64,000 bases of DNA from NCBI GenBank assembly GCA_900208305.1, contig OAPG01000001.1, positions 868,001-932,000 of the forward strand, in the 5' to 3' direction. A program made the translations under genes and the position numbers. Position 1 is the first letter of the stretch. Each line of letters begins with the position of its first letter. Source of the DNA: Melanopsichium pennsylvanicum (lineage: Eukaryota > Basidiomycota > Ustilaginomycetes > Ustilaginales). The notes beneath the pieces are model-generated. The model made no database searches, was not told the DNA's origin, and saw only the letters and a program-made list of their open reading frames with translations. Of the stretch, positions 34,675 to 45,500 are shown in pieces.

Positions 34675-36177
34675 TCAAACAGCAAGTGCAGTCTCGCTGC
34701 CCTGACCATTGCGGCTTGCAGGAGCCGCGTCAATGCCAAGAGCACCTTCCAGATCGAGGTGAGGAAACTCCCACTTGCCTGGACCACTTGGGCTCATGAG
34801 CTCTTCGCTATACTTGAGCATCTTGATGAGCTGAGGCAGTTTGGGTTCTCTGCCTTGACTTTGCGATGCGAGAATGGCGGCATTGAGTTCGCCTGCTGTT
34901 TTCAACCTCTGGCTAGGTGACAGCAGCTCAGCAACGTGAGGCGGGGCAGCCAGAGGTCCAGTGGCGGCAATGCCGGCTGCTTTGGGCACGTCAAAAGCGA
35001 GAAGCGCCATTGTGCGTTCCAGCTCGGGAAGCAAATCGGGATGCTCTTCACCTCGTGGCGCAAGTTCCTCGGCGGCAAACGCAAGCGCCTCGTTCACAAG
35101 ACCAGCTCGGATAAGCTCGATCAGTCGCTGCTGTTGCAGATGGAAGAATAAGAGTGGATTGTTGTCCAGAATCTACATTGCCGCAGAGAATCGACGGGTC
35201 AAGAGAGAGAGAGAAAGACGTGTCAGAAACAATGTTTGTACTCGACAGTCGTGATTTTTTCGGCACAACAGTAAACGCAGCACCAGCTGAAGCAGCCATC
35301 ATGTCTTGATTCGAGTCAGAAGTTAGAAAAATATTGGTGTAAAAGAGTATCCGCACATAGACTCCCACTGGAGCCCGTTGCTAAGCGTGGTGCATGAAAA
35401 AGATTTGTCATCATTCAGAAGAGGCGTCGTTCGTGCGCAGGGTGACCGTGATTGCCGCCGGAAGACCGCAATTGCGATCATTTGCTGCTGCTACTGCATA
35501 AGCTGTTTCTGCTAGCTCTTGTGTGTGTTTGCAAAGACCTACCTCTGGATCCAATTCATTGACGCGGCCAATAGCATCGTCAATGTCACCGCGCTGAATA
35601 GCACCACGGATGATCATGCGATTGAGAATGCTATCGGAATCGACAAAGGGCTTGAGCCCACTCTCCTTGCTGAAGCAGTCAGCTGCATCTTTGTAGCCTT
35701 CGATGACAAGGTAATCCATTACGAGTCGATTGAGATCACTGTATGCGTGTAAAAAGCAGAACCGAACAGCTGAAGACTTGGTCAGAATGACTTGTCCAAC
35801 TCTGGACACAGTTGCGCCAGATGCCATGACAGCAGATGAATCAGATCAGAACAGTCTTTTAAGATGCGTCTTGCTTTTGTCGGCATGCATATGTTGAGCA
35901 CAGTTGCAACTCGCTCGATAGTGTCAGTGGGCATAAGTAAATTGGTTTTCCTCATCAGATGTAGGAGAGATTCCCACTTTGCGTTAAGTCTCATCATAGA
36001 AAGTCGAGCGAGGCTTGAGACATGCCGAGAATGATGTATGAAGATCCATGATTCTACCTATCTGATCTGTTGCTGCAGGCATTGCGAGAGCGGAGAGGGG
36101 GTGACTTACTCTTTGGCGACGTTGATGGACGATAGCTGACGCTCCCATTCGGACTTCTTAAGCGGTGCCTTGGACAT
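34675..36177 (-). CDS. GID8: GID/CTLH ubiquitin ligase subunit Gid8, three exons
   Basis: Scaffold subunit of the GID (CTLH) E3 ligase, which in yeast degrades gluconeogenic enzymes. I assembled exons 36177-36110, 35738-35543 and 35172-34675 on the minus strand, giving 253 residues; human GID8 is 228. Exon 1 encodes MSKAPLKKSEWERQLSSINV. Exon 2 has the LisH region (DLNRLVMDYLVIEGYKDAA) and the start of CTLH. Exon 3 has LFFHLQQQRLIELIR, LERTMALLAFD and the CRA region. Introns are 371 and 370 nt with GTAAGT and GTAGGT donors and AG acceptors; the frame is preserved at both junctions. It is divergent from MPE1. Besides DBP2 it is the only gene here where introns are required. Confidence 0.93.
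35173..35542 (-). other. GID8 intron 2 (370 nt)
   Basis: GTAGGT donor, TGTAG acceptor. Removal joins NELDPE to ILDNNPLLFFHLQQQ as in GID8 relatives. Confidence 0.9.
35739..36109 (-). other. GID8 intron 1 (371 nt)
   Basis: GTAAGT donor, ATACAG acceptor. Removal joins INVAK to DDLNRLVMDYL. Confidence 0.88.
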
Positions 36178-37391
36178 GATATCTGCTCGAAGCGACGCTC
36201 TCGATGCTTGCAATATGGGAAGGGAAAGGGAAAGGGACGCCTGCCCAGTTAGGGACTCAGAAGGTGATCGAGCACTTGAGATGTGATGAGGGGGGCAGAC
36301 GAGGTCCGGCCCGATCAGCGGACGTGAGGGCCGGCGAATGGTAGTCGAAAGGAAAGCCTTGAGCTATCCAGTCTAGTGTGGTTTTTTACGTGTTTTAGAG
36401 TGCTGAAGGAACGGAAATTTTCGTTTGGTATAGGGTCGAATGAGATTTGGTTGACCTTGATGAGAGAGTGATGAGGATGAGGATGAGGAAGAGGATGAGG
36501 ATGAAGGCAGGCAAGCTCGAAGTGTGATTGGTCGCTGACTGGGAATGAGCTGCAATTTAGACCTTTTGAAATTACCACAAAAAGAAAAAGAAAAAAAAAA
36601 GTGGAGATCGCGCTCTGCTGTACCCATTTTTTGCTCTCTTTCTCTTTCTCCTCTCGCACATGAGAGACGTGAATACGGCTGAGATCCGATCACACGAAAG
36701 CTCAGTTTGATCGAGAGCTTTGAGGAATATTATGGCTCATTCATTTGATTTGCTTATTTCTTTCTTTCTTTCTCACCATCATCAACCTCTTCTTCCCAAG
36801 ACATTCTAGCAAAATTCGTAAACAACTTTGGACATATCATCCGAGCTACCTGATCTAATCGCATTCCAGCAACGAGCTGCGACTCTCGGGTGCTGGTAAT
36901 CCATATTAGACCTATTACCTTGGACTGGGCTTCCCTGTCGAATTCATTTTTCGGCTGAGATCGTTCGGATTTCTGCATCCTATCTTTGTTTTCACACCTT
37001 GTTTCGTTTGTTCATGCTGCCTTAGGCTGCAGCTCTGTACACTCCCACCTTCCACGTTGAAGAGTCGATGCTGGTGGAATGATCAATTCTTTTAGTATTC
37101 TCCGCCACTGATTGACCCGTCTCGAGATTCCAGCGTTTCTGAAGTCATTCATCCTTCACACTGTTCAGCACGGCAAGCTAGCTTCGCTCTCATCATTCTC
37201 TACTCCTTTCTTTCAGATCAGTGCAAGTTCTTCGAGATCATCTTGCTCTTCAGACAGCGTCTCTGCTCACGCGCCTCATAGCATCTTTGTTTTCCTTGAG
37301 TCGAGAAGCTTTGTACTCTCTCGCGCTTTGCCGCCTCTGATACGCTTTTCCTAAGCTTCAGCTCGCGTCATTAGAGTACAACGATAGTACA
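36178..37391. promoter_or_regulatory. Divergent promoter region GID8 / MPE1
   Basis: About 1.2 kb. It contains (GATGAG)n-like purine repeats near 36469-36506, a TTTC repeat at ~36757-36773, and a C/T-rich leader up to MPE1. No gene recognised. Confidence 0.5.
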
Positions 37392-39335
37392 ATGGCGTCC
37401 GCATCCGTCTACTACAAGTTCAAGTCCCAAAAGGAGCCCTCACGAATCACTTTTGATGGCACCGGCATCTCAGTATGGGACCTCAAGCGTGAGATCATTC
37501 TACAAAACAAGATGGGTCGAGGAACCGACTTTGACCTCGGCGTCTACAATGCCGACACGAACGACGAGTACAAGGACGACAATTTTCTTGTTCCACGCTC
37601 CACACAAGTCATTGTCCGTCGATTACCTCCTTCGAAGCCAGGTCGAGGTACTGCGCAGAACTATGTGGCCGACGTCAATGGAGCAGCTGACACCACCGGT
37701 GCGAGCCGATTCTCAAGTACGGCCCACGCTGCCGGTGTAAAGCCCACGGCCGGTATGCAGATGCATCGAGGTCCCATGACGATGCGATTCGATGGTGGTA
37801 AGGACGTCGGACCGTCCTCTGCCACAGTAGGAGGCCCTTCTGCTGCCGGCGGTTCTGGCGATCCCACCGTCGCTGCTACAGGCGACGAAGCGGACCGTAT
37901 CGCAGCCATGTTCCAAGCCACCACAGAGCAATGGGACGAGACCCAGGAACGCATGTCTCATGCCACCTATCGTGATCGATCAGGCCAGGCACGTCGAGGG
38001 GGTCCACCTCGCCCCATGGCCACACAGCGCCCGCAACACGTCCCTGACCGCCCGCCGCCCGTCGGTTATGTTTGCTTCCGCTGCGGGAAACCAGGACACT
38101 GGATCCAGGATTGCCCCACCAACGACGACAAGGAATACGACAATCGTCCTCGATTTAAGCGAACAACCGGTATCCCCAAATCCATGCTCAAGACCGTCGA
38201 GCAGCCGACCGAGGAAGATCAGCGCGCTGGAGTCATGCTGACTGCCGATGGTACCTATGTAGTTGCTCGTGTAGACCAAGAGTCTTGGCGCAAGAACCGT
38301 GTTCGCACCAAGCCTCTTACCCAGTCTGACGTGTACCAGTCCGCACCCTCCGATGCAACGCTTGCCTGTCCGCTGTGCTCCAAGCTCCTCCGAGACGCCG
38401 TAGTGACGCCATGTTGTCAAACGAAATATTGCGAGGAGTGCATTCAGACCCATCTGCTCGAGCACGAGTTCATGTGTGCGGAATGCGACAAGCGCATTGC
38501 CGATCTCGAACAACTCAAAACCGATGACGAGACGCGTAAACATGTCAAGGAGCATGTCAAGGAGGCGATCGAGCAGAGCGAAAGGGAGATGGAGGAAGAA
38601 GCTAAAAAGATGGAGCAAGCTGATTCGGGCAATAAAGCAGAGAGCAAGGCTGGCACGACTGATCCTGAAAGCCGACGTACCCACAGCCCCGGCCACAACG
38701 ATCAGGACGAACAAGCCCACCGATCCAATTCGCACAGCGAGGAAGATCTCTCGTACGGCGACGGCAGCAACAACAACATCGAGAGCTATAACAACAATAA
38801 CCTTCAAGCTCCGGCGGGGCAAGGAGGAATGGTGTTCAATCCTCAGCTTGTGCAACAGATCATGATGATGCTTCAAAACCCGCAACTTCCACCTCCTATG
38901 CGTATGCAATTCCAGATGCAGCTCCAAATGCAGCAGTTCGCATTCATGCAGCAAATGCAGCAGCAGCAGCAGCAGCAGGAACAACAAGGTGGTGGTGGTG
39001 GTGACCATTGTGGTGCCAATGGTGTTGGCGGAGGCATGCCTATGGGACAAATGGGACAAATGGGACAGATGGGACAGATGGGACAGATAGGAGAAATGGT
39101 CATGATGCCCCAAGGCGGGGCACCTAACATGTCGTGGGGTCAGCAACAGGCAGCACAGGCTACGAACCCATTCAGTCACAGAGCCCCACCAACTAATGAG
39201 CACTCGGCGTATATGCGTACGCCGGTCAACCAGCAGAGACGTACAGTAACAGGTACAAAGCGTGATAGGCCGACCGACTTTGTCGAGGTGGGCAGTAAAG
39301 GTGGAGACACCAGTAAGTCTGCTCGTACAGGTTGA
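37392..39335 (+). CDS. MPE1: Cleavage/polyadenylation factor subunit Mpe1 (RBBP6 family)
   Basis: Subunit of the mRNA 3'-end cleavage and polyadenylation factor. The product is 647 residues. Domains in order: DWNN ubiquitin-like domain (~4-79), a disordered Gly/Ala linker, a CCHC zinc knuckle (C228, C231, H236, C241), then a RING/U-box-type finger (C326, C329, C341, C347, C350, C362, C365) followed by an acidic coiled-coil-like helix. The C-terminal third is Asn-, Gln- and Met-rich with a Gln run at ~521-528 and a tandem MGQ repeat coded by GGACAAAT/GGACAGAT units (39042-39089). Yeast Mpe1 is ~440 residues, so the tail is extended. It converges on LRO1. Confidence 0.95.
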   Translation: MASASVYYKFKSQKEPSRITFDGTGISVWDLKREIILQNKMGRGTDFDLGVYNADTNDEYKDDNFLVPRSTQVIVRRLPPSKPGRGTAQNYVADVNGAADTTGASRFSSTAHAAGVKPTAGMQMHRGPMTMRFDGGKDVGPSSATVGGPSAAGGSGDPTVAATGDEADRIAAMFQATTEQWDETQERMSHATYRDRSGQARRGGPPRPMATQRPQHVPDRPPPVGYVCFRCGKPGHWIQDCPTNDDKEYDNRPRFKRTTGIPKSMLKTVEQPTEEDQRAGVMLTADGTYVVARVDQESWRKNRVRTKPLTQSDVYQSAPSDATLACPLCSKLLRDAVVTPCCQTKYCEECIQTHLLEHEFMCAECDKRIADLEQLKTDDETRKHVKEHVKEAIEQSEREMEEEAKKMEQADSGNKAESKAGTTDPESRRTHSPGHNDQDEQAHRSNSHSEEDLSYGDGSNNNIESYNNNNLQAPAGQGGMVFNPQLVQQIMMMLQNPQLPPPMRMQFQMQLQMQQFAFMQQMQQQQQQQEQQGGGGGDHCGANGVGGGMPMGQMGQMGQMGQMGQIGEMVMMPQGGAPNMSWGQQQAAQATNPFSHRAPPTNEHSAYMRTPVNQQRRTVTGTKRDRPTDFVEVGSKGGDTSKSARTG

Positions 39336-39602
39336 ATGCTTAGTCGAGGTGGCGTGCGGGCTGCTTTTGATATGGTGGTCATCTTGTCGTTGGGGGGGTT
39401 TTTTTTTTTTGGTGTAAGATTGTAGACAAACGAAAAATCGTGACTACTCATCCTTCAAACGTGTGTGTGTGTGTGTGTCTTGCAATGTGATTTATTTACA
39501 GTGTTATCAAAAACGAATGGGGAGCGTTGAGACAAAAAAAAAAAAAAAGTGTTTTCGAGTGACATTAAAAGGAGATTGGAGATTAAGCAAGGCGATTCCA
39601 GT

Positions 39603-39637
<35 letters not shown>

Positions 39638-39744
39638 AAGCGCAAAAATTGTTTACTTTACAAACTTGTAAAGGTGGAACTTTTAGGTCTTCGTGTGACT
39701 GTTCTTTACATAACCTTGTTCTATATCGATAATTTCTGACTTTT
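39336..39744. other. Convergent 3' region MPE1 / LRO1
   Basis: 409 bp, AT-rich, with (GT)9 at 39461-39478, an A14-15 run near 39534-39548 and an A26 run at 39610-39635. No gene recognised. Confidence 0.5.
39610..39635. repeat. A26 homopolymer
   Basis: A poly-A run on the plus strand between two convergent genes, possibly a retroposed tail or an expanded terminator tract. Confidence 0.85.
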
Positions 39745-41967
39745 TTAGGGACCAGGTTGGGATCCCAACCACTTAACATTGTTCGAATACTTTTGAATAT
39801 CACTAAAGAACTGATTCTCTACCTCTTGACCTCTACCTGCAGCGATCTTGAGGATTGCCTGATTAACTCCTCTAGCACCCAGGATATCGACGTGGTCACC
39901 TGTGCTCTCTCCACCCCTTAGATCCATCGCTTCTGGTTCGTGTTTGAGCTCGTGGGTAACCACAGTGATATTCGCAGGATTCCATTGAGTATGCTTCCAA
40001 CCTCCGGTACACATTGCACCTAACGAAAGTAGGGACACGGTACCATCACCTTCTCCCATCTTGCAGCCTGAACGCACTTTGGGTAAAGCGTCTTCCTTTT
40101 GAATCGCATTGTCGATCCAACTCAACCTTGCTGTCGGAAAATTCAATGCGGGTGTACGAGAAACATCGGGACATTCTTGACCAAAGCATCCAGGCTCGTC
40201 CAACTGCTCACCAATCGAAGCTTCTGTGACAAACTCACCCTGCTGATACCAGTAGCTTCTCTCCGTAGGTTTACCAACACCATAGATGCAGTACAGCTTC
40301 ATGCTGGGCGCATTGGGCAATGGCGCTTCGAGCGGATTGCTCCACTTTGTATGATCCGCATTGTTCTCCTCGAGCTTGGCGATATCTCGTTCGATACCGT
40401 GGCTGTAATTGGTGGCAAGCATCTTTTGAAACGAACTGGGTGCGTGTTGGAGCATGAAATTGTGCGCTTCGGTTGCGGTTAGGTTGGTCCTGACTGTGGT
40501 CTCATCAAGATCGTGTTGGTCGGTGCCTGGTTGACGGAAAGAGTAAATGTGACCGTGAGTGTCTTCTGCGCCTTGCTCGTCGTCGGGGGCCCACGTTGAG
40601 TTGCCCCAAATATCTTCTCCACCCTTGATGAGCATGGAAGCACCACCAGCCCAAGTTCGAAAGAGCTTTGCTCGTTCCCTACGGCTGAAAAACTTTTCCA
40701 AAAGATACGCTGCAGCAGGAGGAACCTCGACGGTGTCCCTCATCTCTCCAGATAGCATGACTGCCATTGCTTTAGGAACGCCGAGGAAAGTGCCTGCGAT
40801 GCTTGTGAACGCTTCAATGTGATCCTCCACCCAACTCGGTCCACCATTGCCATAAAACTCGCCTTGGGCTTCCACCCACTTCATAAAGTAGAAAAATACG
40901 CTGCTTCCCATGGAATGAGCAACGATGACGGTCTTTTTGCCAAACAAGGCCTTGTTCTGCTCGATCTTGAGCTTCAACCTTGTGAAAAACTTATCGCGAA
41001 CTTCGAGATTGTAGTAGCTCAACCTCCAATCGTAGCTGGCGAGGAAGAGGTTGTTGGTATCGTATCCCAGCACGGCGAGATTTTCTATGACTTTGCTCCA
41101 GATCCAGTATCCGGCTGCAAAGAAGCTGGCTGCATCCAAGCCCTCTGCTGCCCTAACCCTGATTCCGGGTGGATCGAGACCGGATTCTGGATCCAGGGAA
41201 AGGTGACGCACCCACATTTCCTTTTCAAACACAATTGTGCGCATCATGGTAGTGGTTCCCCAGAGCCTCTTTCTGAAATAGCTGGCTGATCGCTCATCGG
41301 TAGTCCAACTTTCCAAACCTGTACTGACGATACCTGGGATGAGAATGACGGGGTGATCGGCCGAGTAGCCTTGTTTACTCAGATCTCTGCCAACGCCGAA
41401 ATCCTTGTTCTTGAACCACTCCCTGGAACGACTGAAGAGGTTGTCTCCCATATCGGCAAATTCTTTTGGCATGCCAATGTCGATGGATGGGAAATCGAAT
41501 CCGTCTATGGATTCATCGACCAGGGAACGCAGGGATGCCATATGCTGCGACATCTGAAGGTTTCTAGAGGCGAGGAAAGCAATGACTGCACCGAGCGCGG
41601 CACCGAAAACAAAAAAGAGGCGACGATAGCGCATGATGCCGCGCTTGATCGGCTCAGTTTCAATGTCATGTCGAATAAAGGGGATCTCGGAAAGGTCGAG
41701 TTCGTGCCATGGTGTGCCGGGAGCGGCTACGCTGTAAGACGCTCTGCCTTTGAGGGAAGGGCGTCTACTCTTTTCGAGTATGATGCGTTGGGGAGGAGTT
41801 GAAGTTCCGTCGTTGGATGTAGAGGCGGTGAAGGAGGTGGAGTAGGAGGAGGAGGAAGTGCCATTGGAGTGATGATTGAGCTGGTGTGCGGAGGTGGTAC
41901 CATTTTCGTCATGACGATCATGGTCCGCTTTGGCACCTTTATCGCGCTTATGTTTGCGATTATTCAT
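39745..41967 (-). CDS. LRO1: Phospholipid:diacylglycerol acyltransferase
   Basis: Makes triacylglycerol by moving an acyl chain from a phospholipid to diacylglycerol, at the ER and inner nuclear envelope. The product is 740 residues. A cytosolic Ser/Thr/His-rich N terminus is followed by one membrane segment (~116-133) and a lumenal LCAT-type alpha/beta-hydrolase domain. Family marks include PVILIPGIVSTGLESW near 206-221, the lid region with RLWG, and YDWRLSYYNLE at ~312-322. The nucleophile is Ser352 in AHSMGSS. The catalytic His is likely in GDHVDILG near the C terminus. Length and topology match yeast Lro1 (661) with a longer N terminus. The start at 41967 is the first ATG. Confidence 0.95.
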   Translation of the reverse strand: MNNRKHKRDKGAKADHDRHDENGTTSAHQLNHHSNGTSSSSYSTSFTASTSNDGTSTPPQRIILEKSRRPSLKGRASYSVAAPGTPWHELDLSEIPFIRHDIETEPIKRGIMRYRRLFFVFGAALGAVIAFLASRNLQMSQHMASLRSLVDESIDGFDFPSIDIGMPKEFADMGDNLFSRSREWFKNKDFGVGRDLSKQGYSADHPVILIPGIVSTGLESWTTDERSASYFRKRLWGTTTMMRTIVFEKEMWVRHLSLDPESGLDPPGIRVRAAEGLDAASFFAAGYWIWSKVIENLAVLGYDTNNLFLASYDWRLSYYNLEVRDKFFTRLKLKIEQNKALFGKKTVIVAHSMGSSVFFYFMKWVEAQGEFYGNGGPSWVEDHIEAFTSIAGTFLGVPKAMAVMLSGEMRDTVEVPPAAAYLLEKFFSRRERAKLFRTWAGGASMLIKGGEDIWGNSTWAPDDEQGAEDTHGHIYSFRQPGTDQHDLDETTVRTNLTATEAHNFMLQHAPSSFQKMLATNYSHGIERDIAKLEENNADHTKWSNPLEAPLPNAPSMKLYCIYGVGKPTERSYWYQQGEFVTEASIGEQLDEPGCFGQECPDVSRTPALNFPTARLSWIDNAIQKEDALPKVRSGCKMGEGDGTVSLLSLGAMCTGGWKHTQWNPANITVVTHELKHEPEAMDLRGGESTGDHVDILGARGVNQAILKIAAGRGQEVENQFFSDIQKYSNNVKWLGSQPGP

Positions 41968-42554
41968 CCTTGTCTGTACGTATCAAGGACGTGGTTGGGT
42001 ATCAGAGAATGCCACGATGAAGATTGCGAGGAGAACAAGTAGAAGAGGGGGATGAATGGATACGAAAGAAAGCACGTTGTGATTATGATCAAATCGGTCT
42101 GGCTCTCTGTCTGTTTGTGCCTTCTGAAAAAGTGGAGGAAATGGACATGCTGCTGCGCTATCTTGACACACGCAAATCAACAACTAAGCTGTGTTACAGC
42201 GGCACAACCGCCGGCCGAAGTTGTAAAAAATGAAAATTGTTAGACCGCGTCATAGTGAATTGAAAAGCAAAGCAAATCGCGTTACCTTCTAGCCAAGCAT
42301 TCTGTGATTCCCGATTCACGATTGGTTGTGGACTCGAGTGACAGGCGAATTGATCAAAATCGTGTGCCAAGCTGACAGGGTCCATCGAGCGAGCTGCAGC
42401 TGCACGTTATCGCTTGACCAAACACAAAGAACAGAGAGAACACACATGACAAACAATGTCCCTTTCCGACCAGCGCTTCCCTGCAATATGTCTCTCTGAA
42501 CTACCTCAACTCGCTTTCTCATAAACAAAGCTCATCAACGAGCTGCACTTGACA
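41968..42554. promoter_or_regulatory. Divergent promoter region LRO1 / FURRY
   Basis: 587 bp with no gene recognised. The open reading continues upstream of 42555 only as far as a TTG. Confidence 0.5.
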
Positions 42555-45500
42555 ATGCAGGTCGTCATTCCTGATCTCGACGACAAGCAGCTCTTCGCTC
42601 CACCTCGCCGCATCCACTCTCCACCTGCTTCTGTCACCGGCTCCTCCAATCATCACAGTGCGAGACCATCACTCGACCAAAACCCTCCTTCCTCCAGCAG
42701 AAGCCTCCAGAATATCACCACTGCTTTACCACCACTTTCCAACTCAGCAGAGCCATCGTCTTGCCACCATTCACCTTCATCCTACAACCACCATAATGCC
42801 TACACTCAATCATCCACGCAGTCGCCTACATACCCTAACCCTCTCTCAGGCCCTTTTCGTGGTGCAGCACTAGGCTGGCACGGTCGCTCCGGAAGCGCTA
42901 CCAGTGACTCTTCTGCCGGTGGCTTTGGCGGTCTCGGCTTCCGCATGCCTTCCAACCAAACTCGTTCAGAGCAAGAGCTCTCCGCAACTTCTTCCAGTTT
43001 CAATGCTCCTTTGCCAACCGCGGCCACCTCGGACGCCACCTCCTCTGGCTTCAGCTTCTCCAACAAGCATCCTTCTCTCTCTTCGCTCCGATCCCACGTG
43101 CGCGCACAGCAACACCAACTCGAAGCTGAGCCACTTCCGCAAGATCAATGGCCCACCACCCCCCGCGAGCCGCCTCGCCTCGAAATCCCTGCTCCCAGTT
43201 CGGATGCAGCTGACCTCACAGTTGGCTATCGCTCAGGCTTTTCCACGCCTCGACCACCACCTCCAGCTTCCAATTCTCATTTTCAGCACCAACACCTTCC
43301 ATCTCCTGGTTTCTACTCGCCACCAGACAGGAGCGCACCGCTTGCCACACTACGAGAGCGCAATGACAGCTACGCGTCTTCGCCTTCCCGACTTTCAGGC
43401 CATACTACTTCCGCTTCCAGGTCCTCGCGCTATCACCATGCTCCAACTGCATCCTTTCACTCGGACTCGCACAACTCGACCGGTGGCATGAGCAGCTCCG
43501 CAAGCAGCTCCGCCTACCCTTATGCTGGCTCCATCACTGACCTGCCGCCTGTGCCTCCGCTTCCCGCTTCCAATGAATCTATTTACGCGGATATGCCCGT
43601 CACCCCAGGCGGCCATACCAACAACGCTGCCTTTCAAATTCCACGCGCCATGGCCAGCACTACTTCTTTCGAGATTTCAGACTTTGGCGCAAGTCCGCAC
43701 AAGCACAACACCCGCCAGCTTCGCGAAGATCATGCGCCGACCAGACCGCCCCGAACGTTCGATGAGAACGAAGATACCTCGAGTGGTGACCATGCTCAGT
43801 GGTCCAACACTCACAGATCTCTTCGCAGGCTGCCCCAGTCCAACAATGCCCGCGGCGCCAGTCCGGCTTCTGCTCGGCCAAACGCTCTCGCTGTCAGCCT
43901 TGGTGCAGAGGGTCTAGGCCAGCTTCCACCAGGCATCGGTACCCCTGATCCGCAGGCTCCAGTCGAATACGCGCTCAACATCCTTATGAGTCGTTTCATC
44001 TCATTGGCAACGGCAAAGGTCAAACGTGCGCTCGACTCGGCCCAAGACAGCCATCCAAGGCTGCTCTGCGCTCTCAGCCTCGAGGAAGATGCCCTGTTTG
44101 ACTCGGTTTGCGATTCGCTTGCCCACATCTCGCGCAAAGGTGCTGCTTCCGTCATTCGCAGTCTTTTTCGCTGGAAGGCGATCACGATAGACGCCGACGT
44201 CGATGCCGATCTCGTACGCCGGCACTTGGCCGCCGCTCCCCCCGCAGGTGCTTCGACGGTCGGAACTCGCGACATCGCAGTCTACCTCGCTCGACGCAAG
44301 GAGCTCTTTGCCATCCATCTTGTCACCAAGGCGCTTGTCATCATCACCAAAGTCTTGACGCGTGACTCACTCGGCGAGGCGCAGGCAGCCGAGTTCGAGG
44401 AGCAGACTTTCACCATGCTGTTAGCATGCACTCGCGAGAAAGACAAGGACCGACCAATGCCACGTTCCATCACCCATGTTCGCGATGCGTGCTTCGAGAG
44501 CGTCTCGCAGCTCATCGGTGAAATCTCTCGCACGCGGTTCGTCACGATCAGCGATCGCTTCGTCGAAATTTTGGAACAGTCCACCAAGGCACCTGCAAGC
44601 AAGACCGTTGAGGATCTGCTCGTAGCGGCCATCCAGAGCCTGCGTCACCTCAAAATCACCAACTATCCAATGGAGCTGTTTGAAGAAGGTGCCGACTTTG
44701 TCGACGTCCTCGCCCGCCATTATGCGCATTGCCACGGCTTCCGAGTCAAGACGAGCTTTGCCGAAGCTTTTGCTCACCTCATGCTCCCCGTGGCACAGAC
44801 AGCATCTGCCGAAGTCAACCATCCAACTTGGACAAAGGCCATCGATACCATCTGGCCCCGTATGACAGCTATGGCAGCAAAGCCACGCTATTGGAGCGTC
44901 GCCTATCCACTTCACGTGACACTGCTTGCCGTGTCACCCGAGGAAAAGCTGACGTCCAACTGGTTTGCCTGTGTTGAAGCGGGTGTTGCCAAGCTCAAGG
45001 ATCGGGTCCACCGCTCTGTCGTGCTCAACGCAGTCGTCCGATTGCTTTGGGCTTATGCTTTCCGATGCCACGAGAGCCACACCAATACTCACAAGAAGCT
45101 CGAAAATTTCTTCCGCATCTGGTTCCCAGCCAATCGTCGCTCTTTGAACCCGTCCGACTCATCGCCCGATCCATTCATCATGATGGTTCACTACGCGCTC
45201 TACCGTCACTTTGACTTTGGTCGCGAGCTCCTGCTCGGTTTCTTGTGCCATTCAGCGCTCGGTGGAAGCACACTCTCGCTGCAGTCTGATGTCTTGTCAG
45301 GTCAGCGCATGACCATCGCCATTCGCGCCATTTTGCTCACGCTCCATGCACACGTCAAAAGCGAGTCCCCTCTGTTTCCATGCGGCGCCGACTTTCATCG
45401 CTTCGACTTTGACACCCTCCCAGAGGGTTGCGGCGACGAGCTACCTGAGGGGTTCAAGTACCCCAAGGCGGAAATCGGCGAGGCGCAGATTCAATTCAAC

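Noticed and set aside
37980..39203. 407-codon minus-strand frame opposite MPE1
   Set aside because: Leu/His-rich shadow of repeats in the Mpe1 C terminus.
42549..42554. TAO3 start at 42549
   Set aside because: The codon is TTG. The first ATG in frame is at 42555. PEX2 is trimmed in the same way from 54751 (TTG) to 54745.
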